57,339 bases of DNA from Sulfurospirillum arcachonense DSM 9755 (GTDB lineage Bacteria > Campylobacterota > Campylobacteria > Campylobacterales > Sulfurospirillaceae): contig NZ_JFBL01000018.1 of the NCBI RefSeq assembly GCF_000597725.1, positions 1-57,339 of the forward strand, read 5' to 3'. Below, in pieces: positions 26,877 through 35,992 of this stretch (position 1 is the stretch's first letter; the number at the start of each line of letters is the position of its first letter). Under the pieces are notes generated by a model. The model searched no databases, was not told the DNA's origin, and worked only from the letters and a program-made list of their open reading frames with translations. Both the position numbers and the translations under genes were made by a program.

Positions 26877-28068
26877 CTAAATCCTCCTTTGCCCATGTTG
26901 GAAAACGCTCATAAGCATCTTTTTTAAATGCGTCTATAAGCATTAGGCGAGCATTTTCTTTTGTTATACCTCTTGACATCAAATAGTAAAGTTCTTCTTC
27001 ACTTAAACTCCCCACAGTAGCCCCATGACTCGCTTCAAGTTCATCGATAAAGATTTTTAATTGAGGTTTAACATAGGATTGAGCACTCGCTTTTTTGGAT
27101 AACAATAACGAATTACATAACTGATTTGCTTTAGTTCCTGGTGCGTTATGCCCAGCTATTACTTTAGCATCTACCAATCCTTTTGCTTCATCATTGATAA
27201 TCTGTTTTATAAGTTGATTACTTGTTGTATTTGGAGCGTTATGTTGTATATTGACCAATGTATTTAACTTTTGTTTGTTCGTTGGCAGTTGTAAAGCAGT
27301 AAAATCTACATTTGCATTTTCACCCGCTAAATCAACGTTCCATAGAGCTATAGCTAAGTTTGCACCATCTTGGTATGAGTATATTTTAGAACTACTATTT
27401 TCATTTTGTGTATAATTATATGTATTTATAATATGTGTATTATCTTGTGATTTTTGCTCATGGACATGAACTAACTTTGAGTCTTTTTCCAATACAACAT
27501 TTAATGTGTGATTGAAAAAAGTTTCTGCATTTATAAGCACTTTTTCATAAAGATTTAACCTAGAGTTTTCTTCAAGTTTTAGGGTTATATACATATGAGT
27601 TTGAGATTTATATAAGTCATCTAAATAGATAATCTCCAATGGTGTCTCTACATGAAAACCTTTTTCAACTTTGATTTCATAAAAATTTTTGTTTAATGCA
27701 CCACTTAAATAATAAAAAGGATTTGAGCTTAGTTTATCTAGTGTTGGTTCTTTATCAAACTTTATTGTTATACCTTTAGGTAAGTTTGATTGAAAAGGGG
27801 AGTAAAATCCTTTTCTAAATACAATTCTATAGTTATCAGTAGATTTTAACTCTGTATAAAAACCTGATACTTGTTCTTCTAAATACTCTTTTTCATAAAT
27901 AGCTCTAATACCTGTTTTCGAGAAAAGTTCACTTTTTCTAGTAGGTAAGCCTAAGGTTTGAAACTTCTCTATAGAGTCTATACGTACATTTGTTAAATCA
28001 TTGTACGGTAAAGAAAATTTTTTTAATATGTTTGCTTTTGTGAAAGCATTAATTTCTATAAGCTTCAT
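26863..28068 (-). CDS. sufD: Fe-S assembly scaffold protein SufD
   Basis: The 401-residue protein has the beta-helix SufB/D core with the C-terminal signature ASHGATVGSLSEEELYYLMS and SRGITKENARLMLIDAF. It forms the SufBC2D complex that builds Fe-S clusters. The start overlaps sufC by 4 bases (ATGA). Sequence identity to classical SufD is limited in the N-terminal third, as is usual for the family. Confidence 0.93.
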   Translation of the reverse strand: MKLIEINAFTKANILKKFSLPYNDLTNVRIDSIEKFQTLGLPTRKSELFSKTGIRAIYEKEYLEEQVSGFYTELKSTDNYRIVFRKGFYSPFQSNLPKGITIKFDKEPTLDKLSSNPFYYLSGALNKNFYEIKVEKGFHVETPLEIIYLDDLYKSQTHMYITLKLEENSRLNLYEKVLINAETFFNHTLNVVLEKDSKLVHVHEQKSQDNTHIINTYNYTQNENSSSKIYSYQDGANLAIALWNVDLAGENANVDFTALQLPTNKQKLNTLVNIQHNAPNTTSNQLIKQIINDEAKGLVDAKVIAGHNAPGTKANQLCNSLLLSKKASAQSYVKPQLKIFIDELEASHGATVGSLSEEELYYLMSRGITKENARLMLIDAFKKDAYERFPTWAKEDLDEYQ

Positions 28069-28820
28069 GATACACTCCTAGAATCCTTCATTCTTGTATA
28101 ACCATTTGTTTCTATTTCTTTAGCCAGTTCTATACCACCACTTTGAATGATTTTTCCATCATAAAGAATATGCACAAAATCAGGTTTGATATACTTCAAT
28201 AAATGTTGATGATGAGTGATGAGTAGTACTGAGCGTTCGTTGTTTAACATAGAGTTTACTCCAAGTGCCACACTTTTAAGTGCATCAACATCTAATCCTG
28301 AATCTATTTCATCGAGTAAAAAAAGTTCTGGCTCTAAAATACTCATTTGTAGCATTTCATTTTGCTTTTTTTCTCCACCTGAAAAGCCTGCATTTAAATC
28401 CCTTTTAAATACATCAGCTGTTATACCTAACTCTTTTGTTTTTGTTTTTACTAATTTTAAAAAGTCTATGGAAGTTATCTCTTCAAGTCCATGATAAATA
28501 CGTTTTGCATTTAAAGCTTGTTTGAGAAAATACATATTATTGACTCCAGCAATCTCTATTGGATTTTGAAAAGCTAAAAATATCCCTTCTAAGGCTCGTT
28601 TTGCAACATCTAGTTCTAAGAGGTTTTTGTTTTTATATGTAATTTCACCATTTGTCACTTTATAATCAGGATGAGCAGATATAACTTTTGCTAAAGTCGA
28701 TTTTCCTACTCCATTAGGTCCCATTACTGCATGAACCTCACCTTTTTTTATCTCTAAACTCAATCCTTCTAAGATTGTTTGATCTTCTATTTGTACTTTT
28801 AAATTTTTAATATTTAACAT
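28065..28820 (-). CDS. sufC: Fe-S assembly ATPase SufC
   Basis: The 251-residue ABC ATPase has Walker A GPNGVGKST, the family-specific signature FSGGEKKQNEMLQM, and Walker B LFLLDEIDSGLD, followed by the H-loop LITHHQ. It drives conformational change of SufBD. It starts 10 bases after sufB. Confidence 0.96.
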   Translation of the reverse strand: MLNIKNLKVQIEDQTILEGLSLEIKKGEVHAVMGPNGVGKSTLAKVISAHPDYKVTNGEITYKNKNLLELDVAKRALEGIFLAFQNPIEIAGVNNMYFLKQALNAKRIYHGLEEITSIDFLKLVKTKTKELGITADVFKRDLNAGFSGGEKKQNEMLQMSILEPELFLLDEIDSGLDVDALKSVALGVNSMLNNERSVLLITHHQHLLKYIKPDFVHILYDGKIIQSGGIELAKEIETNGYTRMKDSRSVS

Positions 28821-28830
28821 AATCTTTCCT

Positions 28831-30267
28831 TTATCCTACACTACCTTCAAGAGTCACATTTAATAGCGCTCTTGCTTCCATTGCAAATTCCATAGGCAAT
28901 TTACCTAAAACCTCTTTACAAAACCCATTTACTATCATCGATACTGCATCTTCTTCACTTAAACCTCTTTGCATTAGATAAAACAGTTGTTCATCACTTA
29001 TCTTTGAGGTAGTAGCTTCATGTTCTACGTTTGCAGTGTTATTATGTACATCTATATAAGGATAAGTATGAGCCTTTGCCTGTGAACCAATTATGAGTGA
29101 GTCACACTGTGTAAAGTTACGCGCATTTTTAGCATTTGAGCCAACTTTTACTAACCCTCTATAAGCATTGAGTCCATTTAAGGCTGAAATACCTTTTGAG
29201 ATAATAGTTGATTTTGTATTTTTACCAACATGTATCATTTTAGAACCTGTATCTGCTTGTTGTGATTTTGAAGTAACTGCAACAGAATAAAACTCACCTA
29301 CAGAGTTATCTCCAGAGAGTATACAACTTGGATATTTCCATGTGATGGCTGAGCCTGTTTCAACTTGCGTCCAGCTAATTTTTGAATTTGCTCCTTTGCA
29401 TATACCTCGTTTGGTTACAAAGTTATAAATCCCACCTTTGCCATTTTCATCACCGGGGTACCAGTTTTGTATGGTTGAGTAGTTTATCTGTGCATCTTTT
29501 AAAGCAATAAGCTCAACAACTGCTGCATGAAGTTGGTTTTCATCACGAGTTGGAGCTGAACAGCCTTCATTGTAAGAGACATAAGATCCTTCATCAGCTA
29601 TGATAAGAGTACGCTCAAACTGACCAGTTCCAATTGCATTGATACGAAAATAAGTCGAGAGTTCCATAGGACAGCGAACGTCTTTTGGCACATACACAAA
29701 TGTACCATCAGTAAATACAGCTCCATTTAATGCAGCAAAATAGTTGTCATTCATAGGAACTACTGAAAATAAATACTTTTCTATCAAATCTTTATGATTT
29801 TTTATAGCTTCTGAGATAGAACAAAATATAATGCCCAAATCACTTAGTTGTTTCTCAAACGTAGTTTTAACGGACACTGAATCAAAAACAGCATCAACAG
29901 CAACTCCTGCTAATTGTTTTTGCTCTTCAAGTGGAATACCCAACTTTTCATATGTTTTAAGTATCTCAGGATCAACTTCGTCAAGTGAATCAAGTTGTTT
30001 TTTTGGAGCAGAGTAATAGGATATATTTTGATAGTCAATTTTATCGTACTTTAAACCAGCCCAATCCGGTTCTTCCATCTTTAACCATAAATCAAATGAT
30101 TTATATCTATTTTCTAGCATCCACTGAGGTTCATCTTTCTTTTTAGAGATAAATTCTAATATGTTTTTATTGAGACCTTTTGGAGCAGTATCTGACTCTA
30201 TATGTGTTGAAAAACCCAAAGAGTATTCACTGTCTAATACATCATGTATGCTTTGATTTTCTCCCAT
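28831..30267 (-). CDS. sufB: Fe-S assembly scaffold protein SufB
   Basis: The 478-residue protein is SufB: the N-terminal [18 protein letters not shown], then [20 protein letters not shown], then [20 protein letters not shown] and the C-terminal [20 protein letters not shown]. It receives sulfur from SufE and assembles the cluster with SufC and SufD. It is the first gene of the operon sufBCDSET, and a palindrome lies about 20 bases upstream. Confidence 0.97.
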   Translation of the reverse strand: MGENQSIHDVLDSEYSLGFSTHIESDTAPKGLNKNILEFISKKKDEPQWMLENRYKSFDLWLKMEEPDWAGLKYDKIDYQNISYYSAPKKQLDSLDEVDPEILKTYEKLGIPLEEQKQLAGVAVDAVFDSVSVKTTFEKQLSDLGIIFCSISEAIKNHKDLIEKYLFSVVPMNDNYFAALNGAVFTDGTFVYVPKDVRCPMELSTYFRINAIGTGQFERTLIIADEGSYVSYNEGCSAPTRDENQLHAAVVELIALKDAQINYSTIQNWYPGDENGKGGIYNFVTKRGICKGANSKISWTQVETGSAITWKYPSCILSGDNSVGEFYSVAVTSKSQQADTGSKMIHVGKNTKSTIISKGISALNGLNAYRGLVKVGSNAKNARNFTQCDSLIIGSQAKAHTYPYIDVHNNTANVEHEATTSKISDEQLFYLMQRGLSEEDAVSMIVNGFCKEVLGKLPMEFAMEARALLNVTLEGSVG

Positions 30268-30288
30268 GATTTACCTTTCAATCTAATT

Positions 30289-30305
30289 AAGACTATTTTA
30301 GTCTT
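30289..30305 (-). promoter_or_regulatory. Inverted repeat upstream of sufB (candidate operator)
   Basis: AAGACTA and TAGTCTT form 7-bp arms around TTT in the 77-base gap before sufB. It lies where a promoter would be. It does not match the Rrf2/IscR site I would expect, so the regulator is open. Confidence 0.4.
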
Positions 30306-30344
30306 TTATTAAAAATGAAAAGTAAATGAAGCTAAATATTGAGT

Positions 30345-32294
30345 TTAGATTTTGCTAAGTATTACACAATAAACAGTGTTTGTATAACCATCATTGTTTT
30401 TGTATTCTCTATAATGATTACTTTTTGCTGCACCCATTAAGTATTTTTGATTTTTAATGTTTATGATTTTAGTATGATTTTTTTCATTTGTGATTTCTAA
30501 CTCTTTGATTGGTTCAAAAACCTCACCTATTTTAAAGTCACAAATAGTTGATGTAGAAAGTACAATGCCATCATCACTACAAAACATCGACATTTGTATT
30601 TTAGCATCAATAGTTTCATCCATTATGGCTTTAAATTCTGGTTCACTATCAAATACTATTCCTATACCACCTATATTGTTATTCTCATCTAAACTTGTTA
30701 TTGAAGCACAATATATATAGGTAGGTTTGTTGTCGTATAACTCTGTTTTTTCAAATGGTGTTACATAATATAATTGAGAGTCTATATTTGATAATGATTT
30801 TGCAAATGCCTCACCATTAACTTTTTTACCAATAAAAATATTTTGACTTGAATTTGAAACTGCTATTATATTTCTCTCTTTATCATAAATAAATATATTT
30901 GTATAAACAGTGTATAGAGAATTGATATATTCTAAAATTGAAGTTATTTTTTTAGTATCTAATAACTCTTTATCATTTAACATTTTTCTAAATGTAGTGT
31001 TTAATGCCCACCAACGACAATCATTGGCTCGTTCATATAAATTTCTATCCATAATATCAACACATAAAGAGGCTTTAAAAGCGGTATTATTTAATGATGC
31101 TTGTATGACAATATTATAAATGTATTCTATCGATTTTTTAATAGTATTATGTATGCTCTCACTCACCACACGAATATTATCAAGTATAGGATTGAGTGAA
31201 TAAACTTTTCTTTTTGAAGCAATAATCTCACCATTAATTACAACATCAGCTAAATCATCAATAATCTCTTCTGATCTCATCCTTATATTTTTTAACTCTT
31301 TAGATATTATATTGGTTTTTTCTAGTTCACTAAAACTTATATTTAAATTTTCGATTTTTTTAGCATTATTAAATGATTTTTGATATTCTGAAGAAGCAAA
31401 TCCATGCCAGTTTTGTCCTGTATATCCTTGGTATCCTTCACTTTTTGCTATATAAGATAAATTTGTATTAGTAGAATGAGTATCATTGGTATAATGAGAT
31501 AAGTTTTCTTGAGTTTGCATAGATTTTTTATTATTGCTTAATACTTCTCCACTGTGACTCAATAAGGCTAATTTCATATCAAATAAATCAAGTTTATCAA
31601 AAATCATTTTCATTTCATCATCAATTTTAAAACATAAACATAAAATTCCTATAGTTTTATTTACATCCTTGATTTTCGCTACATATATTAAGCTTTTTTC
31701 TTTTCGTGGTTGCAAATCAGAATACCTGAAAAGCTCACAAAAATCATCATTCGTTTCTAATACTTCTTGTATGATTTTATCTTTTGATTTTACTATTGTA
31801 TTTGTATCATCAAGATTTATTACAACTTCACCATCTGGACGTAACAAAATTATTTCATCATATACAGAGTATTTTAATACATATTCATGAAGTCGTTCTT
31901 TTATAAACTGTATGTTTTCTTGTGAGTTATCTGGATTATTTAAAAAATCTATTAAGTCATCATCTGTGGCTAAAAAACCAACATCAGCAGTACGTTCAAA
32001 TAAGTTTCTAACAAGTATTTCCACAACAACTTGAGCTCTAGATTGTACTGAAAAAGAAAGTTTTCTAATATTCTCTGTGACAAGATGCTTGACTAATTCT
32101 TCTTGTAAACTTGCAAATTCTTTTTGAGTTTCTTCCATAAAAGTAAATAGTGTCTCAGCTACATCTAAACTCGATATTTTACCAGTAAGAACAGTTTTTT
32201 GTAAACTTTTAGAGAGAGATGTTAATGTGTTTTTATAATTATTAATATCACTCATATGCTCAACAACGTTAGGACTCATAATTTCATTAGACAT
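30345..32294 (-). CDS. Soluble protein with two cache-like sensor halves
   Basis: The 649-residue protein has no membrane segment or signal peptide. It is an internal duplication. Residues 96-110 (RNLFERTADVGFLAT) match 417-431 (RNLYERANDCRWWAL). In each half this block leads to a PAS/cache-like strand pair (YDEIILLRPDGEVV; YTNIFIYDKERNII) and ends in a similar motif (NWHGFASSEYQ near 295-305; KYLMGAAKSNHYREY near 617). Helical linkers connect them. Cache domains usually sit outside the membrane, so a cytoplasmic pair is unusual. No output domain is recognised, so it may deliver a ligand signal through a partner. Related proteins elsewhere are linked to CheW-type chemotaxis (weak recollection). 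Confidence 0.65.
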   Translation of the reverse strand: MSNEIMSPNVVEHMSDINNYKNTLTSLSKSLQKTVLTGKISSLDVAETLFTFMEETQKEFASLQEELVKHLVTENIRKLSFSVQSRAQVVVEILVRNLFERTADVGFLATDDDLIDFLNNPDNSQENIQFIKERLHEYVLKYSVYDEIILLRPDGEVVINLDDTNTIVKSKDKIIQEVLETNDDFCELFRYSDLQPRKEKSLIYVAKIKDVNKTIGILCLCFKIDDEMKMIFDKLDLFDMKLALLSHSGEVLSNNKKSMQTQENLSHYTNDTHSTNTNLSYIAKSEGYQGYTGQNWHGFASSEYQKSFNNAKKIENLNISFSELEKTNIISKELKNIRMRSEEIIDDLADVVINGEIIASKRKVYSLNPILDNIRVVSESIHNTIKKSIEYIYNIVIQASLNNTAFKASLCVDIMDRNLYERANDCRWWALNTTFRKMLNDKELLDTKKITSILEYINSLYTVYTNIFIYDKERNIIAVSNSSQNIFIGKKVNGEAFAKSLSNIDSQLYYVTPFEKTELYDNKPTYIYCASITSLDENNNIGGIGIVFDSEPEFKAIMDETIDAKIQMSMFCSDDGIVLSTSTICDFKIGEVFEPIKELEITNEKNHTKIINIKNQKYLMGAAKSNHYREYKNNDGYTNTVYCVILSKI

Positions 32295-32422
32295 TTTTAC
32301 CCCACAAAGAAAAATATTTAAAAATTATACCTTTTTTAGTTAAATAAAGGAAGTATTATAATCATTTTAATGATTAATTATTAGTCAAAATTATGAGTAA
32401 AAATAATTTATCCTAGATCTTT

Positions 32423-33139
32423 TTAAGTATCTTTGATTTTTATATAAATATGAACATTTGTTGAGCCATCTTGAAAAGCTCTTTTATCAACTTCTATATA
32501 ATTTAAAGATTCAATTAGTTTTCCATATTTATCATATCCATAACTTCTAGGATCAAATGATGGGATATTTTTACTAATATATGAAGCAACGCCTGAAAGT
32601 ATTGCCCATCCATCATCAGTTGAAACAGCATTTATAGCTTTTGACATAATATTTTTTAGTTTTTTCTCATCGGCTTTTGTTTTCTTAACATCTTCTCTTT
32701 TCCGTAAATTTTCCGTAAATATAAATTTATCACAAGCAGATGTAAAAGACTCAGGAGTTTTCTCTTCACCAAATCCATATACTACTAAACCAGCTTCTCT
32801 TATTCTTGTAGCTAATCTTGTAAAATCACTATCAGAAGAGACAATGCAAAATCCATCAAGGTGATTTTCATGAAGTATATCCATAGCATCAATAATTAAA
32901 GAGGAATCTGTTGAGTTTTTACCTGTAGTATAAGAAAATTGTTGCATAGGTTGTATAGCGTGCTTATGAAGATGTTCTTTCCAATTTTTAAGATTGGTTG
33001 TTGTCCAATCACCATAAGCTCTTTTGATACTTGCTATACCAAATTTTGAGATCTCTTCTAATAACTCAGCAATAATAGATGCTTGAGCATTATCAGCATC
33101 TATAAGTACAGCTAATTTATCATTTTGTTTTTCTGACAT
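32423..33139 (-). CDS. NYN-domain nuclease with LOTUS/OST-HTH domain
   Basis: The 238-residue protein starts with a NYN (PIN-like) fold, AVLIDADNAQASIIAELLEE, with metal-binding Asp14 and Asp16, then GKNSTDSSLIIDAMDIL and IVSSDSDFTRLATRI. The second domain, from about 160, is an OST-HTH/LOTUS module (SYGYDKYGKLIESL). The combination is the bacterial LabA/limkain-like type, expected to bind and possibly cleave RNA. It stands alone on its strand. Confidence 0.88.
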   Translation of the reverse strand: MSEKQNDKLAVLIDADNAQASIIAELLEEISKFGIASIKRAYGDWTTTNLKNWKEHLHKHAIQPMQQFSYTTGKNSTDSSLIIDAMDILHENHLDGFCIVSSDSDFTRLATRIREAGLVVYGFGEEKTPESFTSACDKFIFTENLRKREDVKKTKADEKKLKNIMSKAINAVSTDDGWAILSGVASYISKNIPSFDPRSYGYDKYGKLIESLNYIEVDKRAFQDGSTNVHIYIKIKDT

Positions 33140-33211
33140 AATAATCTCCTATATATAATCTAATTACTATATCATAATAAAATATCAAATAAATATTTTA
33201 GATAAATAGTG

Positions 33212-33217
33212 TATAAT
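33212..33217 (+). promoter_or_regulatory. -10 element for the lipoprotein gene
   Basis: TATAAT in the AGTGTATAATT context, 25 bases before the ATG at 33243. AAGGAG serves as ribosome binding site. Confidence 0.55.
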
Positions 33218-33242
33218 TTTTTAAAATAAACAAGGAGTATTC

Positions 33243-33809
33243 ATGAAAGTTTTAACGTATATAATTGTTTTCGCATTTTTACTAGGGGGATGTTCGTATA
33301 AAAATGAAGCTATATCTCTTAATTCATATAAAGCTCAATACAATGGTCCTACTGTAAAAGAGAAAAAAACTGTATATCTTGAAAGTGTCATAGATGACAG
33401 AAAAATTAAAAGAGTTATTGGTCTTTATGAGGATAACGGTCAAATTAAAGATAAATTTTTTAGTGAAGTTGATTTTGCAAAAAAATATCAAGAAGGTCTA
33501 AATTATGCATTTGAAATTGCTGGGTTTAGTAAAAGTGAAAATGCCGATAATGCAAACTTACATGTCAAAGTTCTTATTAAAAAAATAGAATTAATCTACA
33601 ATAATAAAAACTTTAATACTAACCTAAAAGGTGAAATAGAAGTTGAAGTTATAGTACAAAAAGATGGTAAAACTATAACTCAAAACTTTAGACAAAAAAA
33701 TGCAACATGGATTAAACCATCTTTTAAATCAAAAGATTTAGAGCCATTTTTATATACTCTTTTTGTTGATAATGTAAATAATATTGCAGCTAGATTAACT
33801 TCGTATTAA
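33243..33809 (+). CDS. YajG-like lipoprotein
   Basis: The 188-residue protein has a lipobox, FLLGGCSYK, with Cys17 as the likely lipidated residue. The mature part resembles YajG-type lipoproteins (TVYLESVIDDRKIKRVIGLY, then AGFSKSENADNANLHVKVLI). The function is not established. It has its own promoter and a strong 12-bp terminator, so it is a single-gene unit between two divergent and convergent neighbours. Confidence 0.75.
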   Translation: MKVLTYIIVFAFLLGGCSYKNEAISLNSYKAQYNGPTVKEKKTVYLESVIDDRKIKRVIGLYEDNGQIKDKFFSEVDFAKKYQEGLNYAFEIAGFSKSENADNANLHVKVLIKKIELIYNNKNFNTNLKGEIEVEVIVQKDGKTITQNFRQKNATWIKPSFKSKDLEPFLYTLFVDNVNNIAARLTSY

Positions 33810-33810
33810 T

Positions 33811-33824
33811 CTTTACATGTAAAG
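33811..33824. repeat. TTACATGTAA palindrome (example of a window-wide motif)
   Basis: CTTTACATGTAAAG is a perfect 14-bp palindrome here. The core TTACATGTAA also occurs exactly at 2822, 2842, 13564, 15549, 17687, 24110, 25955, 26486, 37688, 39114, 39145, 40566, 41907, 45995, 50560 and 54795 (start positions), besides 33813. One-base variants occur near 997, 17938, 19792, 20222, 26096, 36589, 37979, 42195, 46496, 49633 and 50484. Most are in coding sequence, mostly as Leu-His-Val-Lys but also as Thr-Cys-Lys. Confidence 0.85.
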
Positions 33825-33853
33825 ATGCAAAAACTATTCACAGTTTTTGCATC
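33824..33853. terminator. Strong bidirectional terminator between convergent genes
   Basis: GATGCAAAAACT (33824-33835) and AGTTTTTGCATC (33842-33853) form a perfect 12-bp stem with a 6-base loop, 14 bases after the lipoprotein stop and 17 before the end of the convergent binding-protein gene. A TTACATGTAA copy abuts the left arm. Confidence 0.8.
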
Positions 33854-33870
33854 ACTTCAGTTGTTTGATA

Positions 33871-34962
33871 CTACAAACTATTGAGTATAGCTTCAAAGCT
33901 AAGGTTATATTCTTTTATATTTGGATTTTCTTTTTTTGAAAATGTCTTAAAATCTATACTTTCCCAATTATTTTCATTAAAATATTTTAAAAACTTTTTA
34001 GCACTTTTTTTCTCTATAACGGTCACTTTATTAAGATAAACAGTAGAATCAAAATCTATGCCATTGTGGTAATCATGGATTAAAGTTAAAATCCAAGCAA
34101 CGGATGCCATATGTCCACCAGCAATACCAAGAACCATACCTTGATCAACACTAGTAAGTGCATCTTTGCTCCAATCCGTTCCTGCAGTTACAAAATCAAT
34201 ATTTGGAATTTTTCCTCGTTTGATTAGTAACTGAGATGAGGCTCTTGCTAATTCAGAATTTGCACCCCAAATACCACATATTTTGTACTTAGAATAACGT
34301 TTGATTAGTTTTGGTAAAGCATAATTAACATACGATGCGGTCCAATTTGTCGGTATTGATTGTAATATTCTAACTTTTGAGTACTCTTTTACAGCATCAT
34401 TTAAACCTCTCACTCTCTCGGAGCTAAATGAAGTCTTTCTCTCCCCTTCAAAAGCAATAAGGTTTATATATCCATCTTTATCGTAAATCTTATTTTTAAT
34501 AGCTTTTTTTATCATGAGTTTAGCAGTTAAATATCCTGCCATATAATCATTTATAGATATCTTGCCAATATAATTAGGATACTTTTCCCTCGGCTCTCCA
34601 ATAAGAGCTTTTTCTTCTTTCTTTAATTTACCAAACATAAAAACTTTGATACCACTTTGTGCTAAAATGGGAATTGATCTAGATGCAATCAGTTTTTCAC
34701 CAATCACTATTACATAATCAGGTTTATCTTTTTTATTAGCAATTTCTTCTGCTACGTTAACAGCTCTAATGGAATCACGATTTGTATATATGATTTCAAA
34801 GTCCATATTTAAGCTTTTCCCAGCGCTTTTAGCAATACTATGGATACCTTGCCAAAATATATCTGTAGGAGTTGCTACAGATATCAATACAACTTTTTCT
34901 TTTGCAAAAAGGGCGGATGATAAAAAAATAACGAACAGACAAAATATCTTTAAAAATTTCAT
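33871..34962 (-). CDS. Periplasmic sugar-type substrate-binding protein (orphan)
   Basis: The 363-residue protein has a signal peptide (about 1-20, FCLFVIFLSSALFA) and a type I periplasmic binding fold similar to RbsB/LuxP proteins: VVLISVATPTDIFWQGIHSI, PDYVIVIGEKLIASRSIPIL, NLIAFEGERKTSF and TAGTDWSKDALTSVDQGMVL. No transporter permease, ATPase or kinase is next to it, so it could feed a distant ABC system or a sensor. A ribosome binding site (AGGGAGA) precedes the start. Confidence 0.82.
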   Translation of the reverse strand: MKFLKIFCLFVIFLSSALFAKEKVVLISVATPTDIFWQGIHSIAKSAGKSLNMDFEIIYTNRDSIRAVNVAEEIANKKDKPDYVIVIGEKLIASRSIPILAQSGIKVFMFGKLKKEEKALIGEPREKYPNYIGKISINDYMAGYLTAKLMIKKAIKNKIYDKDGYINLIAFEGERKTSFSSERVRGLNDAVKEYSKVRILQSIPTNWTASYVNYALPKLIKRYSKYKICGIWGANSELARASSQLLIKRGKIPNIDFVTAGTDWSKDALTSVDQGMVLGIAGGHMASVAWILTLIHDYHNGIDFDSTVYLNKVTVIEKKSAKKFLKYFNENNWESIDFKTFSKKENPNIKEYNLSFEAILNSL

Positions 34963-35047
34963 AAAAAGCGTCTCCCTTTTATGTACTTTTATTATATGTA
35001 TAGTTTAGCAAAATATAGACAAAATTAAAAATTATACGTTTATATAT

Positions 35048-35992
35048 CTAGTCTTTTTTCATATTTTGGTACTTTACAAACAAAATCAACCCAACTAGAA
35101 TCATAAATAAACCAAAAATAGAAATTAAATTAAGTGAAGATGATCCTAAAAGCAACATACTTCCTATTAGAGCAAAAACAACTTCGCTTGCTTGAGTTGC
35201 ATCAACACCTGCTAACTCATTTGTGTTCTTAGCATGATTCCGTGCATATAAAAAAATACTTGTCGCAAATACTCCTGAAAATAGAGCAACTAAAGATGTA
35301 TTTAGTACTTGATTATATTTTGGTAATTCAGGATTAATTATAAGTACAAGAACAATCCATAAAGGTAATGAACCTAATGATAGAAGCATTACTTTATTAA
35401 AAGCATTATTAAGTAAGGGGGAATCAATTTTAGGTACAAAATGAGTCATTCCATGTTTTGCTTCCCATACAAGTTGATTTCCAAGAGGATAACAAAAGGC
35501 AGCTATTAGTACGGGAATACCTCCTAAAAGTAAGCTTTGAAAATTAAAATTATCTATATGCGATAAATTTACAAAACAAACTCCTATAAAAATCATAAGA
35601 GAAAATATCCAGATGCGTTTAGGAAATGTGCGACCAAAAAACATAAATACAAATAAACTTGCAACAACAGTAAACTGCCAAGTTGCAGCTATGACCCATC
35701 CTGGTGAAAAATCAGCGCTAAAGCAGATTAAGGCGTAAAACATACCAAAACCAATACTTCCACTAACAATCCAAAATAACCAGTATTGCGTAAAAAGATA
35801 TAATACATTTTTAAGGCGTGTAATTCCACCTTGGACCCATAATATAACTACTAAGAAAATTATCATAAAAACATAACGAAGAGACGCTGACCATATCCAA
35901 TGGCCACCAGCTAAACTCATAACTTCATTTAAAACAAATGTTGTACTAAAAAAAGCTCCTGAGAGAATACCGAGTAATATTAACTTAAGCAT
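35048..35992 (-). CDS. EmrE-type multidrug/metabolite transporter (DMT superfamily)
   Basis: The 314-residue membrane protein has about ten hydrophobic segments. The first, LLGILSGAFFSTTFVLNEVM, and GHWIWSASLRYVFMIIFLVV fit the multidrug resistance efflux family within the drug/metabolite transporter superfamily. Substrate unknown. Its start codon follows directly on the stop of the HD hydrolase gene, so the two form an operon. Confidence 0.8.
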   Translation of the reverse strand: MLKLILLGILSGAFFSTTFVLNEVMSLAGGHWIWSASLRYVFMIIFLVVILWVQGGITRLKNVLYLFTQYWLFWIVSGSIGFGMFYALICFSADFSPGWVIAATWQFTVVASLFVFMFFGRTFPKRIWIFSLMIFIGVCFVNLSHIDNFNFQSLLLGGIPVLIAAFCYPLGNQLVWEAKHGMTHFVPKIDSPLLNNAFNKVMLLSLGSLPLWIVLVLIINPELPKYNQVLNTSLVALFSGVFATSIFLYARNHAKNTNELAGVDATQASEVVFALIGSMLLLGSSSLNLISIFGLFMILVGLILFVKYQNMKKD

